Assembly: GCA_964035545.1 (NCBI GenBank)
Contig: OZ037770.1
Span: 5,313,662 to 5,377,661 of the forward strand
DNA: 64,000 bases
Origin: Bugula neritina
Lineage: Eukaryota; Bryozoa; Gymnolaemata; Cheilostomatida; Bugulidae
Reading direction: 5' to 3'
In this document: positions 15,201-25,176 of the stretch, in pieces
Layout of the letters: each line of letters opens with the position of its first letter
Position numbering within the stretch: the first letter of the stretch is position 1
Position numbers and translations under genes: made by a program
Notes under the pieces: model-generated
Told to the model about the DNA's origin: nothing
The model's input: only the letters and a program-made list of their open reading frames with translations
Database searches by the model: none

Positions 15201-18200
15201 GTGTCAGTAAGCAAACTAAATAAAACCAAATTTATGAAATTTTACTATTTATTATAAAGGACACTACACTCCCACCTAAAATTTCAGAAATTTTTCAGCA
15301 AAGTTTTACTCGTTATCCTTTAAATACATATGTATATATTTTTTAGTTTTCAATTAGTGTCACCAGCTTTGAGACAGGGCGGTGTAGGTACTTTTTGGAG
15401 TTCACAGGCTGGTTTCTATTACCAATTAAAATTTTGGCTGATCGGACTCTACCGTCTTTTGATTTTATACATTCTACCACCTTTCCCATAGACCACTCAT
15501 TTCTATTACCATTGTCATTCACAATAATCACTATGTTTCCGGTCTTCATTTCTCGGCCTGTTTGATTCACCCATTTCTGGCGAGATTGGAGATAGCACAA
15601 ATACTCAGTGCGCCAGCGCTGCCAGAAGTTATTTGCCAGATGCTGCACAGCACGCCAGCGCTTGCGGCTGTAAATATCACTGTCGGTGAATTCAGATGGA
15701 GGTGAAAGAATGATGTCTGACTTCATAGTCAGCAGGAGATTTGGAGTGAGAGGATGATGTTCTTCAGTGACTGTGGAAAGGGGCCTCGAATTTATGATAG
15801 CCATAACCTCATACATGAGGGTTCGGAGGTTACTGGTGTCGAGTCTTCCGGCATGTTTTCTCAGAACGTGCTGAAGTATGCTTCTAGCTGAACGGATCAT
15901 CCTTTCCCAGACGCCACCCATGTGACTGGCTGCAGGCGGGTTTAGCTTAAACTCCAGGACACCTTTCTCAGTTAGTTCAGGAATAGCGCCAATGAAGTTG
16001 GTACCCTGGTCACACCAGATTTCTCTAATGGGGCCGCGAATAGCAATTACGTTGCGAATGGCATTTATGAAGGAAGAAGTAGTCATGTCATCGAGTAGCT
16101 CGATGTGGACCGCTCGACTGGCCAAGCAAGTGACCATTAGACCATAACGTTTCAGTTCAGTGCGTCTATCCTTGACTTGGAAGGGGCCAAAACAGTCGAC
16201 TCCACAATAAGTGAAAGGGGGTGACTCTGTAACTCTTTCTGCAGGAAGTGAAGACATATTTGGAATGATTGGCTTACCGCGATCACGACGGCAGTCCACA
16301 CAATGATAGATGAGAGAGGTAACTAGCTGTCTAGCACCTATGACCCAATAACCAGCTGATCTCATTTGAGCTAGGGTCATTCCACGACCTTGATGCTTAG
16401 CCTGGTTATGGAAGTGCTGAAGAAGAAGTTGGGTAAAATGTCCGGCCTTGGGAAGGATGATTGGGTGTTTGTTTGAGAACTCAATGAATGCGCTATGATC
16501 GAGTCTACCTCCAACTCTCATGATACCCTTTGAATCAAGGAATGGGCTGAGATTGAAGATAGGGCTGCTTTGACTGATTTTCTTGCCATCTTTCAGGCAT
16601 TGAGCTTCAGGAAGATGCTCCTGTTGTGCAGATTTGATGATGTATGATTCAGAGGCAGATTTTATATCATAAGAAGTGCTTTTCATGTGCTTAGAGCGTG
16701 CTTTCTGAATGAATAGTCCTGTCACTTTGACAGCTGTCGTCCAGGAGGAAAAGCGATGGAGCAAATGATAAAGTGTTGGATGGGTGGAGGTATCATGGGT
16801 TGAAGTAACAAGTGACTTGACCTCTTTGTCATCATTTCTAACTTGTGGGGTTGGCTGCTCAGGGATTACTATCGGTTCATTCCAGAGAAAATCTGGTCCC
16901 GTGAACCAGTTGGATTTGTTTAGCTGATCAATGGTCAGACCTCTTGAGGCATGGTCAGCAGGGTTCTGGTCTGTTGGTACGTAAAACCAACTTTCTGGAC
17001 ATGACTGGTCTCTAACCTTTTGGATTCTGTTTGTGACATATACATGGAACTTCTTTGAGGTGTTTTTGAGATAGCCAAGTACAACTTGAGAATCAGTCCA
17101 AAATGTTTCAGTGACATCCATTCCAAGTTCTGACCTAATAATGCCGGATACTTGTGCTGAGGTGACTGCTGCTTGCAGTTCCATGCGGGGGATTGTGATG
17201 GGTTTGATTGGAGCTACTCGACCTTTACTCATGAGCAAGGAAACATTGACTTGGTGCTTGGCATTGACCACTCTCAAGTAGCTGACTTCACCATAGCCAT
17301 TTGTACTGGCATCGGAGAAATGATGAATTTCTGCTTTGGAGATATCACCGAAATCATGTGGTTTGTAGCATCTCTTGATGTGGATGTTGGAGAGATCGGA
17401 CAGAGAAGATTTCCAGCTCTCCCACCGTAATAACAGTTCACCTTCTAGGGTTGCCTCCCATGAAGCTGAAATTCTACACATATCTTGGAGTATATTTTTA
17501 CCCTTCAAAATGAATGGGGAGAGGAAGCCTAAAGGATCAAATATGGATGCAATGGTAGAGAGAACACCTGAACGAGTGTTAGGGTTTGACTTGATGGATG
17601 AGCTGAATGTGAAAGCATCAGATTTGAGTGACCACAGAAGACCTAGAGTTCTTTCAATGGGTTGAGAATCATCATCAGGCTCAAGAGTTTGGATGTCTTG
17701 CACATTTCTTTCAGAAGCGGGGATAGATTCGAGAACAGCAGATGAGTTAGATGAGAATTTGTGAAGACGTAAATTGCCTTCTTGGCATATGGATATGGCG
17801 TCTTGGACCACACTAATTGCAGAGTCAGTATCAGAGAAACTCATTAAACCATCATCCACATAAAAGTTGTTTCTGATGAACGATTTAGCAAGTGTGTTTG
17901 GGTTGATGCTAGTGTCACAAAGTGACCGCAAACCGTATGTTGTGCATGCGGGGGATGACGTTGCGCCAAAGAGATGCACTTTCATTCTGTAAGGAACTAT
18001 CTCTCCCTGTTCGTCATACCAAAGAAACCTGAGGAGATCTCTATGTTCAGGAAAAATCCGAAACTGATGGAACATTCTACCAATGTCACAGGTTACTCCT
18101 ACCAGGTATTTCCTGAATCTCATCAAAATACCTATCAAGCTATTCATTTGATCAGGACCCTGGAGCAGATAGTCATTGAGACACATCCCTCCCACCTTGG

Positions 18201-21200
18201 CGGCTCCATCAAAGACAATCCGAATTTTTCCAGGTTTCTTGGGATGGTAAACACCAAAGTGAGGGATGTACCATGCGCTCTCATTGTTTTTCTGGTCATC
18301 TGGAACAAGTTCTGCCTCACCTTGTGTTATGATGTCATTCATAAATTTGTGATAGTGCTCGGAGAAAGTAGGATCAGTTAAATTTTTTTGAAGATTTTTA
18401 AATCGATTGAGTGCCATGTATTTAGATTTGTTCGGACCGGGTTGAGATTTTAGTGGAAGAGGCATAGTGATGTGACCTTCTACATCTTTATATGTTTGCT
18501 CTTTCATGAGTTTCAAGAAGTTGATGTCATCGATTGACATCTTTGAATTCTCATTTGACGGATCTGAATCAAAGTCAGAGCTTAGGATCTTAAGGATTTT
18601 GGTTTCCAGGTTGGCATCTTCATTGTGGCTGTCTGCCTGTATCTTAAATGAGATATTTTCTCTGGTTGTGGGTTGTAAGACTGCAAGGTTTACTATCGTA
18701 AGCAAATTACGGGGGTTCTTTTGAGTATTATTTTGTGTGGTATTTCCCATGAGTAGCCAACCAAGATCACTCAGCCTAGCAAATGGCACATTGTCACCAG
18801 CAGTAATTTCTTGCCGTGACATGAATACTTGTGGCAGATTGCCACCAATGAGGAGACCGAGAGTGAGCTGGTTGCCTTCTTTGGCAGTGATGAATTCAGA
18901 AGCAAGGTGACGTAGATGGGGCCAGTCCTGTACGGACATGGAATTAGGAATTTCATTGCGATTGAAGGGTATTTGTGACTGACTTACACAAGTTGGCAGC
19001 TTAATATACTTTTGTCTATTGTAGCCGCGGACTAACAGCCCAGTTGCAGCTTGTCTGCTGGATGTAGACCCTTGTACATCAGTGAGGGTGCTGATACTCA
19101 TGTCCGTATCATGAGTAGTGGCATTGAGTGCATTAATAGTGTCGTGAGTGATGAACGTGTGATTAGAACCAGAGTCTAATAGAGCATAGACTAGGACTTC
19201 ATGGTCAGGATTTTCTATTGATGATACATACACTGGAATGGTCCATGAGGCGAGGTTTGCTGGCCTATTTCCGGCGCAGCTACGCGCAGTGGCTTGTGTT
19301 GGATTATTTTCGTTGTCTTGATTTATATTTGGATTATTGTGATTGGTTTTATTTTCGCTACCTTTATTGGAAGTTGAGTTTTGAGTGGAGGACTTATTTT
19401 CGCTGCCTCGAATTTGATTGTTATGTGAAATTTTATTTGGTTGAGAGGTCTTATTTTCGCTGCCTCTATTGTAATACTTATGGAACACAGCAAGATGTTT
19501 TTGCTTACAGTCTTTTTTAGTGCACGTCGCAGGGTGGCGACATTTATCCATTTTGTGTCCCGGCTTCGCACATGAATAACAAAGGTTGTTATTGTCAAAT
19601 AATTTCTCTATGTCTGAATGAGGTAATTTTTCAAGTTTGAAACAGATGCCAGTGCCATGGTTGTTCATGTTACACATCAAGCATGGGTACCTACGCATAG
19701 GTTTTGTGGTGTCATGTGATATGTTAGCTGTTGTAGCTTGATTTTCTGAAGCGAGAAATACTGTTGCCTGCTTTTCGGACTTGCGAGTAGGTTGACTCCG
19801 CCTATAGCTGTTATCATGGTTTCTATTTGATACGACTCTTTTGGCTATGGCTTTGTTTAGACTGTTGCTTGCTACATCAGCCTCTCTAGATAAGAACCGG
19901 ACAAAATCAAATATTGATGGAAACCGATCTGTTGTTGATTCTATTTCAGTTGCCATTTTGACCCACCGATTGCCTACCGATATTGGTAACTTTGCGAGAA
20001 TTTTTTCATTTTCTCTTCGATCATTAAGGCAGTTGAGTTCAGGAAGCTTGTTCATGGCGGTTTGGCAGGATTCTAGAAAATTGACTAGTTCTTCCAGTGC
20101 CTCCCCGTCATGTTCTTTGATAAGGGGCCACTGTTCCAACTGGGTCCGATATGCTTCAGTGAGTATGTGGGGTTTCCCGAATTTATCATTTAGCTTGCGT
20201 TTTGCTTCTTTAAATGCTTCTTCAGTTCCAATTTGGAATAAATTTGCTACTACTCGTTTGGCTTTACCACCTAAATATTGTTGAAGGAGAGCTATCTTTT
20301 GGAGGGGATTGTAACTACCACTCTCAATGAGACCCTCAAATGCCACCTTCCAATCCAAATATTCGAGGGGTTCACCAAAAAATACAGTGGGCTCGGCAGG
20401 TTTTAGTTTGATTGTGTGAATAGCTTGTGCTAGTGTGTTAGCAAATGCTTGTTGATCAGAAACGGAGCTGATGTTCCATGGTGGAGTGACGTCTACAGGG
20501 CTCCTTGTAGGGTACGAAGTGGAGTCAGCTGGTGCCTGGTAGAACTGAGGGTTGGTAATAGGATGTTTAGTCTGAGTCCTAGGTGCAGGTACTGGAGGCA
20601 TGATAGAAGGTTTGACTGGATTATGGGTTTCGACATGTAAATGTTTAAAGTTAGGTGCAGGTGCTGGAAGTACAATAGAGGAAGACTTGGCTGGATTATC
20701 GAGTTCGGCATGTGATTGTGTGAAGTTAGGCTGGGGTAGTGGATGAAAAAGTGAAATACTGCCTTCATCTTCCATAGCCTCAGAAAGAACCTGTTCTTCA
20801 GCTTCAATGGCATCAAGTTTTGCTTGAATTTTGCTTTGCTCTATAGCCATTGCCAATTGTTTGGCTTGCATTTCTAGTGCATGAGTGCTTTTTGATGACT
20901 CAAGTTTCTGTTTGAGAGCTGCAGATTTTGCTTTAGCTTCCAACTGCATAGCTTTAATTTTTGAACTAGCACGGGATGATTTGGAAGCTGAGGTGAGATA
21001 GGATTGAGATTGAATTGAAATGACTGAACCTGATGGGTTACGTGGTTTAGACAGAAAAGCAGCTGATGATGCGCCTGGTTGGTTTGATAAAGCAGTTTTA
21101 GAACGCGTTGTATAGACATGCATCAGCTCTAAGACTTGTTGCAGACAATTTTCATTATCTGCTCCTACGCGGTCAATTTGGTTTCTGACTTTTAGATCTG

Positions 21201-23558
21201 GTTCAAGATCGCCACAAGCTTCGCGCAATTGTTCATAGGCCTTGATTACATTGGCCTTCTCTTCAATAAGCTGCGTCTTTAAACCTTCTAAAGTCTCAAA
21301 CGATATCTCTTTATGTGAGGAAAATTCCTTACTTATGAACTGATGAAACACACTGCAGTTTTTTAGTATCTCTTTTAATTTATCTGCCAATAGTTTGATT
21401 TCAATACGTTTAGCATGAGTTGGATTGTCTTCATGTATCTCAACATGTCCTTGTGTGGGTGGAATTTCCTGTTCTAATGTCTCGTAATTTTTGGCTGACG
21501 AATTTTGGTCAAATTGAAAAGTGTCACTAATTGCAGCATTTTCTGATTGAGTATTTTGTTTATACATGGTTGACAAAAAGAAATAGCAAAATGTGTGAGA
21601 ATTTAGTGTTGAATATCTTGGCGTGAAAACACAACTCCTAATTAGTTTTTTGAAAATATCGAATTTCTGGTCAGTTGGCTTACTGTCACAAAGCGCACAA
21701 TAAATTCAAAGATAGCACGCGTAACCACAGTAGGCAAGGAAAATCGTAGTGCGTTGACTGTTAAATTATTGCTTTGACCTAGTTATTGCCCGGAATGTAA
21801 ACGCAGCACGCTGTGTTGTCACTATTACAACAGCGATGTTACAGTAATAAAGAGATAGAACAAATGAAAATAAAGATGCTCACTAATAGTAATTGTGATA
21901 TGTGAATGAAAAGTTATAATTAGCTTGAGAGCTATGTAAAATTTGGTAGCTATGTAGTACAAGAAGTAAATTGTGGTTAACTAGGACAATGTGTCAGTTG
22001 GGTAAAAACTTATACAGTATAGATATAATTAAACTTATCGCTCTGGAGTCTTGTTGGCTGCTGGCTCTGGCTCTTGGCTCTGGCTTTGTAGCTCTGGCTC
22101 TTGGCTGACTGGCGCTGGCTCGGTACGACTGTATAGGCTGATAGTTTGGCTATCGTTCGACTGCTGGTCAGTTTTCCCCGGAGACTGTATGCCTGATTTG
22201 GGTGAATTGTGGGTTGAGTTGTTTAACTTGGGTTTGGTGTGCTTGTGCTTATCGTAAGTGATGAATGAGAATTTACTCTGTGCATGAGGATAGAAGCATT
22301 TCACATTAGAGTATTACGTGCTGTTTTGGATTAAAGTTGTGGGAGCTTGATGTAGAGTGGAAAATCAAGGTTCAATCATTTGAGTGTAAGTAGGTTACAG
22401 TTTCGCTTGTCAGCAGCAAGTGGGAAGTTTTACTTGCTGTCTTAGGTTAAAGTTCCACTTCGTGAGAGCTAAGAGTCTAACACTTGTCAAAGGCAAGTGG
22501 GAAGAGTTTCACTGTAACTGCCCTCCTAGTTTGCTATGAAAGTTCCATACGGGTGTATGTTTTAGTGTAGATAGTTTATTGATTTACACTGTTCACACCA
22601 TTTACACCTTTTACACCGTGAAACTACAATTTTCACAAAACAAAATGATTAAAATATGATAGAATAAGAGCAAATTAAACACAGAAAAGTACATAAAAGA
22701 ATTTGATAAATTGCTTGTTTTATAATTATTAAAATATTCAAAGTAACAGTATAAATCAACAAAGTTATAATATATAAAAGCATACCTCTTTCACCCTTTC
22801 TAGGAGAGAGTTAGTAGTATAAAGAAAGCAACATTTTATACCGTGTGTTTGTAAAAATAGCTATAATATTATGTGAGAGTAGATGAGAATGGAACCTTGA
22901 CGCTTGAGGGTTCTTACGATAATGTCCTGGCTAAATGTATTTTAACTGTTTTTGTCGGCATGTGTAAAGCTAGTGCACTCAGTTTCTTAGTCATGGTTTT
23001 TTGAGTGCAGCCAGTGCAAAATAAAACTTGCAATGCACCGAGTGATACTAAAATGGTCTTGAAGATAAAAAAACAGTGACAAACAAGTGCTAAAGAGTAC
23101 ACTAAGGATGGGTGATTCATCGCTGTTGGAATATGTGACAACACAAACGCAGTGTGGCAATGTCGGTAAATGCTAAATTGCTAATTGATATATATTATGA
23201 CAGTTATGAACAAATTGGCAGCAGAGTGTCAGTAAGCAAACTAAATAAAACCAAATTTATGAAAATTTACTATTTATTATAAAGGACACTACATATATTG
23301 ATGTAGAACTGGTATATTATAATAACAACATATAATATTAAATATAATAACATGTATACCATTATAATATAATCCAATTACTATATAATATTAACAGTAC
23401 ATATAATAAATAATGCAGTAATTAACCTGTACTTAATGTGATAGTAAATAACTATATTATCATAACACATCTTCATATATGTATGTCATTTTAGGAAGAA
23501 ACGACTTGGACAGACAAATAAACTTACTAATTTAACTTCTAAAGACGATATCAAGTGA
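11918..23558 (+). CDS. Unrecognised basic, Ser/Lys-rich protein, 3' part (six exons)
   Basis: I do not recognise this gene. Six exons splice in phase: 11918-11992, 12103-12153, 12519-12592, 13156-13244, 13933-14045 and 23495-23558 (TGA). All have AG acceptors and GT donors (GTAAGT, GTGAGT, GTAAGT, GTGAGT, GTGAGT). Together they give 154 residues plus stop; the start lies upstream, beyond or before the satellite array. The product has no visible membrane segment and is rich in Lys, Arg, Ser and Thr, with basic clusters such as EKKRR and TRRSE and a C-terminus KKRLGQTNKL...DDIK. This would suit a nuclear or cytoskeletal linker, but that is only an impression. The fifth intron (9449 nt) contains the BEL/Pao element; without it the intron would be about 640 nt. 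The consistent phases over five introns make a real gene likely. Confidence 0.75.
12249..12500. repeat. AT-rich simple and tandem repeat in intron
   Basis: A (TA)n run near 12249-12280 is followed by degenerate repeats built on ATATAACGTATATAATA and TAATAACAC. It fills most of the intron between the exons at 12103-12153 and 12519-12592. Confidence 0.85.
12605..12905. repeat. 15-bp minisatellite next to a splice donor
   Basis: About 20 copies of GTTAGTACTGCTTTA with variants (AATACT, AATATT, GAATTGGTACT). It begins about a dozen bases after the donor of the exon ending at 12592. Confidence 0.92.
14165..14345. repeat. (TAATA)n-type simple repeat
   Basis: Almost pure TATAA/TAATA pentamer-like repeats in the intron after the exon 13933-14045, about 140 bp upstream of the retrotransposon. 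Confidence 0.9.
14482..14487. repeat. Target-site duplication of BEL/Pao element (left)
   Basis: TATATT directly precedes the left LTR and recurs directly after the right LTR at 23294-23299. The site is AT-rich, so the exact duplication length (5 or 6 bp) is slightly uncertain. Confidence 0.8.
14488..15268 (-). repeat. 3' LTR of BEL/Pao element
   Basis: 781 bp. In element orientation it starts TGTAGTGTCC and ends GGCAGTTACA. An AATAAA signal lies on the minus strand at 14550-14555, about 60 bases before the LTR end, and a TATAAAA-like stretch lies near 14809-14815; these are plausible U3/R signals. Apart from 15240 it reads identical to the other LTR. Confidence 0.96.
15269..15280 (-). other. 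Polypurine tract
   Basis: On the minus strand TTAGGTGGGAG immediately precedes the 3' LTR. This is the expected place and composition for the plus-strand primer of reverse transcription. Confidence 0.7.
15343..21567 (-). CDS. BEL/Pao Gag-Pol polyprotein
   Basis: One uninterrupted frame of 2074 codons from the ATG at 21567; the frame is also open three codons upstream to a TTG, but the ATG is the natural start. Residues from the ATG: long Gln/Lys/Ser-rich N-terminus with coiled-coil character (about 200-270); Gag domain of the DUF1759 type (about 391-547); zinc knuckles CX2CX4HX4C at 629-642 and 663-676, then a CCHH-like cluster at 682-696; aspartic protease with LLDSGS (D798); reverse transcriptase with YVDD at 1236-1239; RNase H with acidic residues D1419, E1463, D1492 and D1538; integrase with an HHCC finger (H1720, H1725, C1756, C1759) and catalytic D1791, D1853 and E1888; C-terminal DUF5641-like region after about 1950. 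All catalytic residues I looked for are present and there is no internal stop, so the copy may still be active. Gag and Pol share one frame, without a stop or frameshift between them. Confidence 0.97.
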   Translation of the reverse strand: MYKQNTQSENAAISDTFQFDQNSSAKNYETLEQEIPPTQGHVEIHEDNPTHAKRIEIKLLADKLKEILKNCSVFHQFISKEFSSHKEISFETLEGLKTQLIEEKANVIKAYEQLREACGDLEPDLKVRNQIDRVGADNENCLQQVLELMHVYTTRSKTALSNQPGASSAAFLSKPRNPSGSVISIQSQSYLTSASKSSRASSKIKAMQLEAKAKSAALKQKLESSKSTHALEMQAKQLAMAIEQSKIQAKLDAIEAEEQVLSEAMEDEGSISLFHPLPQPNFTQSHAELDNPAKSSSIVLPAPAPNFKHLHVETHNPVKPSIMPPVPAPRTQTKHPITNPQFYQAPADSTSYPTRSPVDVTPPWNISSVSDQQAFANTLAQAIHTIKLKPAEPTVFFGEPLEYLDWKVAFEGLIESGSYNPLQKIALLQQYLGGKAKRVVANLFQIGTEEAFKEAKRKLNDKFGKPHILTEAYRTQLEQWPLIKEHDGEALEELVNFLESCQTAMNKLPELNCLNDRRENEKILAKLPISVGNRWVKMATEIESTTDRFPSIFDFVRFLSREADVASNSLNKAIAKRVVSNRNHDNSYRRSQPTRKSEKQATVFLASENQATTANISHDTTKPMRRYPCLMCNMNNHGTGICFKLEKLPHSDIEKLFDNNNLCYSCAKPGHKMDKCRHPATCTKKDCKQKHLAVFHKYYNRGSENKTSQPNKISHNNQIRGSENKSSTQNSTSNKGSENKTNHNNPNINQDNENNPTQATARSCAGNRPANLASWTIPVYVSSIENPDHEVLVYALLDSGSNHTFITHDTINALNATTHDTDMSISTLTDVQGSTSSRQAATGLLVRGYNRQKYIKLPTCVSQSQIPFNRNEIPNSMSVQDWPHLRHLASEFITAKEGNQLTLGLLIGGNLPQVFMSRQEITAGDNVPFARLSDLGWLLMGNTTQNNTQKNPRNLLTIVNLAVLQPTTRENISFKIQADSHNEDANLETKILKILSSDFDSDPSNENSKMSIDDINFLKLMKEQTYKDVEGHITMPLPLKSQPGPNKSKYMALNRFKNLQKNLTDPTFSEHYHKFMNDIITQGEAELVPDDQKNNESAWYIPHFGVYHPKKPGKIRIVFDGAAKVGGMCLNDYLLQGPDQMNSLIGILMRFRKYLVGVTCDIGRMFHQFRIFPEHRDLLRFLWYDEQGEIVPYRMKVHLFGATSSPACTTYGLRSLCDTSINPNTLAKSFIRNNFYVDDGLMSFSDTDSAISVVQDAISICQEGNLRLHKFSSNSSAVLESIPASERNVQDIQTLEPDDDSQPIERTLGLLWSLKSDAFTFSSSIKSNPNTRSGVLSTIASIFDPLGFLSPFILKGKNILQDMCRISASWEATLEGELLLRWESWKSSLSDLSNIHIKRCYKPHDFGDISKAEIHHFSDASTNGYGEVSYLRVVNAKHQVNVSLLMSKGRVAPIKPITIPRMELQAAVTSAQVSGIIRSELGMDVTETFWTDSQVVLGYLKNTSKKFHVYVTNRIQKVRDQSCPESWFYVPTDQNPADHASRGLTIDQLNKSNWFTGPDFLWNEPIVIPEQPTPQVRNDDKEVKSLVTSTHDTSTHPTLYHLLHRFSSWTTAVKVTGLFIQKARSKHMKSTSYDIKSASESYIIKSAQQEHLPEAQCLKDGKKISQSSPIFNLSPFLDSKGIMRVGGRLDHSAFIEFSNKHPIILPKAGHFTQLLLQHFHNQAKHQGRGMTLAQMRSAGYWVIGARQLVTSLIYHCVDCRRDRGKPIIPNMSSLPAERVTESPPFTYCGVDCFGPFQVKDRRTELKRYGLMVTCLASRAVHIELLDDMTTSSFINAIRNVIAIRGPIREIWCDQGTNFIGAIPELTEKGVLEFKLNPPAASHMGGVWERMIRSARSILQHVLRKHAGRLDTSNLRTLMYEVMAIINSRPLSTVTEEHHPLTPNLLLTMKSDIILSPPSEFTDSDIYSRKRWRAVQHLANNFWQRWRTEYLCYLQSRQKWVNQTGREMKTGNIVIIVNDNGNRNEWSMGKVVECIKSKDGRVRSAKILIGNRNQPVNSKKYLHRPVSKLVTLIEN
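21568..22512 (-). other. Untranslated leader of the BEL/Pao element
   Basis: 945 bp between the 5' LTR and the Gag start. It contains a CTGGCTCTGG-type degenerate repeat near 22045-22130 and inverted repeats such as CTTGCCTTTGACAAG near the LTR. I could not recognise a primer binding site starting with TGG next to the LTR. A short frame at 22035-22304 starts at GTG and is probably not translated. Confidence 0.6.
22513..23293 (-). repeat. 5' LTR of BEL/Pao element
   Basis: 781 bp, paired with 14488-15268 and nearly identical to it. The downstream flank TATATT (23294-23299) completes the target-site duplication. Confidence 0.96.
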
Positions 23559-23562
23559 CTCA

Positions 23563-23585
23563 GTCACATGACCAGGTCATGTGAC
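23563..23585. promoter_or_regulatory. Perfect inverted repeat just after a stop codon
   Basis: Arms GTCACATGACC and GGTCATGTGAC are separated by one base, 5 nt after the TGA at 23556-23558. The stop itself begins a second palindrome, TGACTCAGTCA. It could form a 3'UTR hairpin or be a double E-box/AP-1-like binding site; neither role can be proved from sequence. Confidence 0.55.
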
Positions 23586-23959
23586 ATCCAAGCAGCTCCT
23601 ACTACGTATGCTACTCAGCAATTGTACAGAACATTTACTATTTGTAAATACTGTGTCATATGTTTTTTCTATTCTTCTAAATACATTCATTCATGAAATT
23701 GTATTACCATAACGTGCATTTTGAAATAGTAAATAGTTTATGATGTTACAGGAATCTTATGTGAGAGTAGAATGTTCAAATGCATAATATTATTAATCAA
23801 GCAGTCAAACTGCAGTGATTAGCTTATAATCCAACTCTGGGTCATTAGGCCAGATTTACATTGAAATCCTGCAAGATTAATATCAAAAACACATTTATAG
23901 TTTAACAATTCAGTTATAAGTTTTATAATTTATTATATAGGAACAGGTGGACTGTATTA

Positions 23960-24000
23960 AATAAAAAGAAAACTGTGCCAATGAGAGGCTTTTATTTATT
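23960..24000. terminator. Convergent polyadenylation signals (candidate)
   Basis: AATAAA on + at 23960-23965 would give the upstream + gene a 3'UTR of about 400 nt. AATAAA on - (TTTATT at 23991-23996 and 23995-24000) would give ABCB7 a long 3'UTR of about 1.2 kb. No nearer AATAAA on the minus strand was noticed before the ABCB7 stop. The rest of 23586-25176 shows no gene. Confidence 0.4.
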
Positions 24001-25176
24001 GGATAGAATGTGATTTGATTAAAGCTATAACTCTTTGTAAAATATTCAACAAGTTTTAATTATCTTTGTTTAAAAAATTCTGTCAGACTATAGGATTAAA
24101 ACTGGTGAATTAAAAATAATCTGTTACATTTAAAAACATATATGGTTTGTGTAGCAAAGCAGTAATAAAACTGTACGTTTTGCTTTGCAGTTATGTATTG
24201 CGCTATTATTGTGTGGAAATAAGTTAATGTTAGTAAGTTACTGAACAATCTCTTAGCAGCATAAGCTATAATTAAATATGGGAATTGGAATGATAACTCC
24301 GAAATACAATTTAATTTATGTGTGCATAATAATTATTTAAGATGTCTTTACCTATCCCACTCACAGCTGACCTGTTCAAGTAGCTAAAATATTCTAATTA
24401 CAATTAGATATCTTTATATTTATAGCTTTTGATTGAAGTCTAAAGATGAACACAGTGGTAATTGAAATGCTAGTTCCCTTCGCTTTGATATAAATAGAGC
24501 AATAAAAATGACTCATCATTTCTAAATTACTAGCTAGTGAGGATAGATTCAAACTATAACAGCTTATTCCACATCAAGAATTCTTTTGAAACATTCAAGC
24601 TTTAAGTTTATCATTATAGCCAAAGCAATGAGCCCTTTCAATTAAGATTTACAAATGGGAAGGTAACATATGAAATGGTCATGTAAACAATGTTGCCGTG
24701 GTAACAATACCTGTAGACATGATTCAACTGCTCTTTCCCTAACAAACTAGTTTTATGTGGAAAAGTGAGATAGAAAAGCTGTGGTCATTACAACAAAAAT
24801 AATATATTTTCTAAACTTTGATATACAAATTGCATAGTAATAATATATAAATAAAATCATGACAGGTACTACAAAACCGCACTGTACAAAGCGAATTATT
24901 TTGTGAAAAATGTCAACAGTTTGAAATACAACAAAATGCACTAGAAAAAGCAAAATACTACAAATATTATAATTAGATTTTTTAGGCATTCCGTGTTTCA
25001 GAGAAGATAAGAAAGTCAGATGGGCAAAGAGTTTTCAACCTGCAAATCACAATATTCTGTTCAAGGGCCAAAAATAACTCTTGACAGAAAAGTAGCGGTG
25101 TGAAACACTCGGCCAAAGCCCGTTTCAACTTAGCGGCTATGGAGGTAGTTGAGAGAAAGCTAGATCTGCTGTCACA

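Larger units (their letters stand above)
14488..23293 (-). mobile_element. Full-length BEL/Pao LTR retrotransposon, 8806 bp
   Basis: The element has two 781-bp LTRs with TG...CA ends, a six-base target duplication (TATATT), a purine tract before the 3' LTR and a single uninterrupted Gag-Pol frame on the minus strand. Domain order is Gag, zinc knuckles, protease, reverse transcriptase, RNase H, integrase and C-terminal DUF5641-like region, the order that defines BEL/Pao (integrase last). I see only one base difference between the LTRs (15240 versus 23265), so the insertion is very recent. No envelope-like frame exists: only 74 bp separate the polyprotein stop from the 3' LTR. It sits in antisense inside the last intron of the host gene, the orientation least likely to disturb splicing or polyadenylation. 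Confidence 0.97.

Noticed and set aside
15269-15342. Envelope-like gene of the BEL/Pao element
   Set aside because: Only 74 bp separate the polyprotein stop and the 3' LTR; no room for a third gene.
22035-22304. Possible extra gene in the BEL/Pao leader
   Set aside because: Starts at GTG, is made of low-complexity Glu/Pro/Gln repeats, and lies in the untranslated leader.
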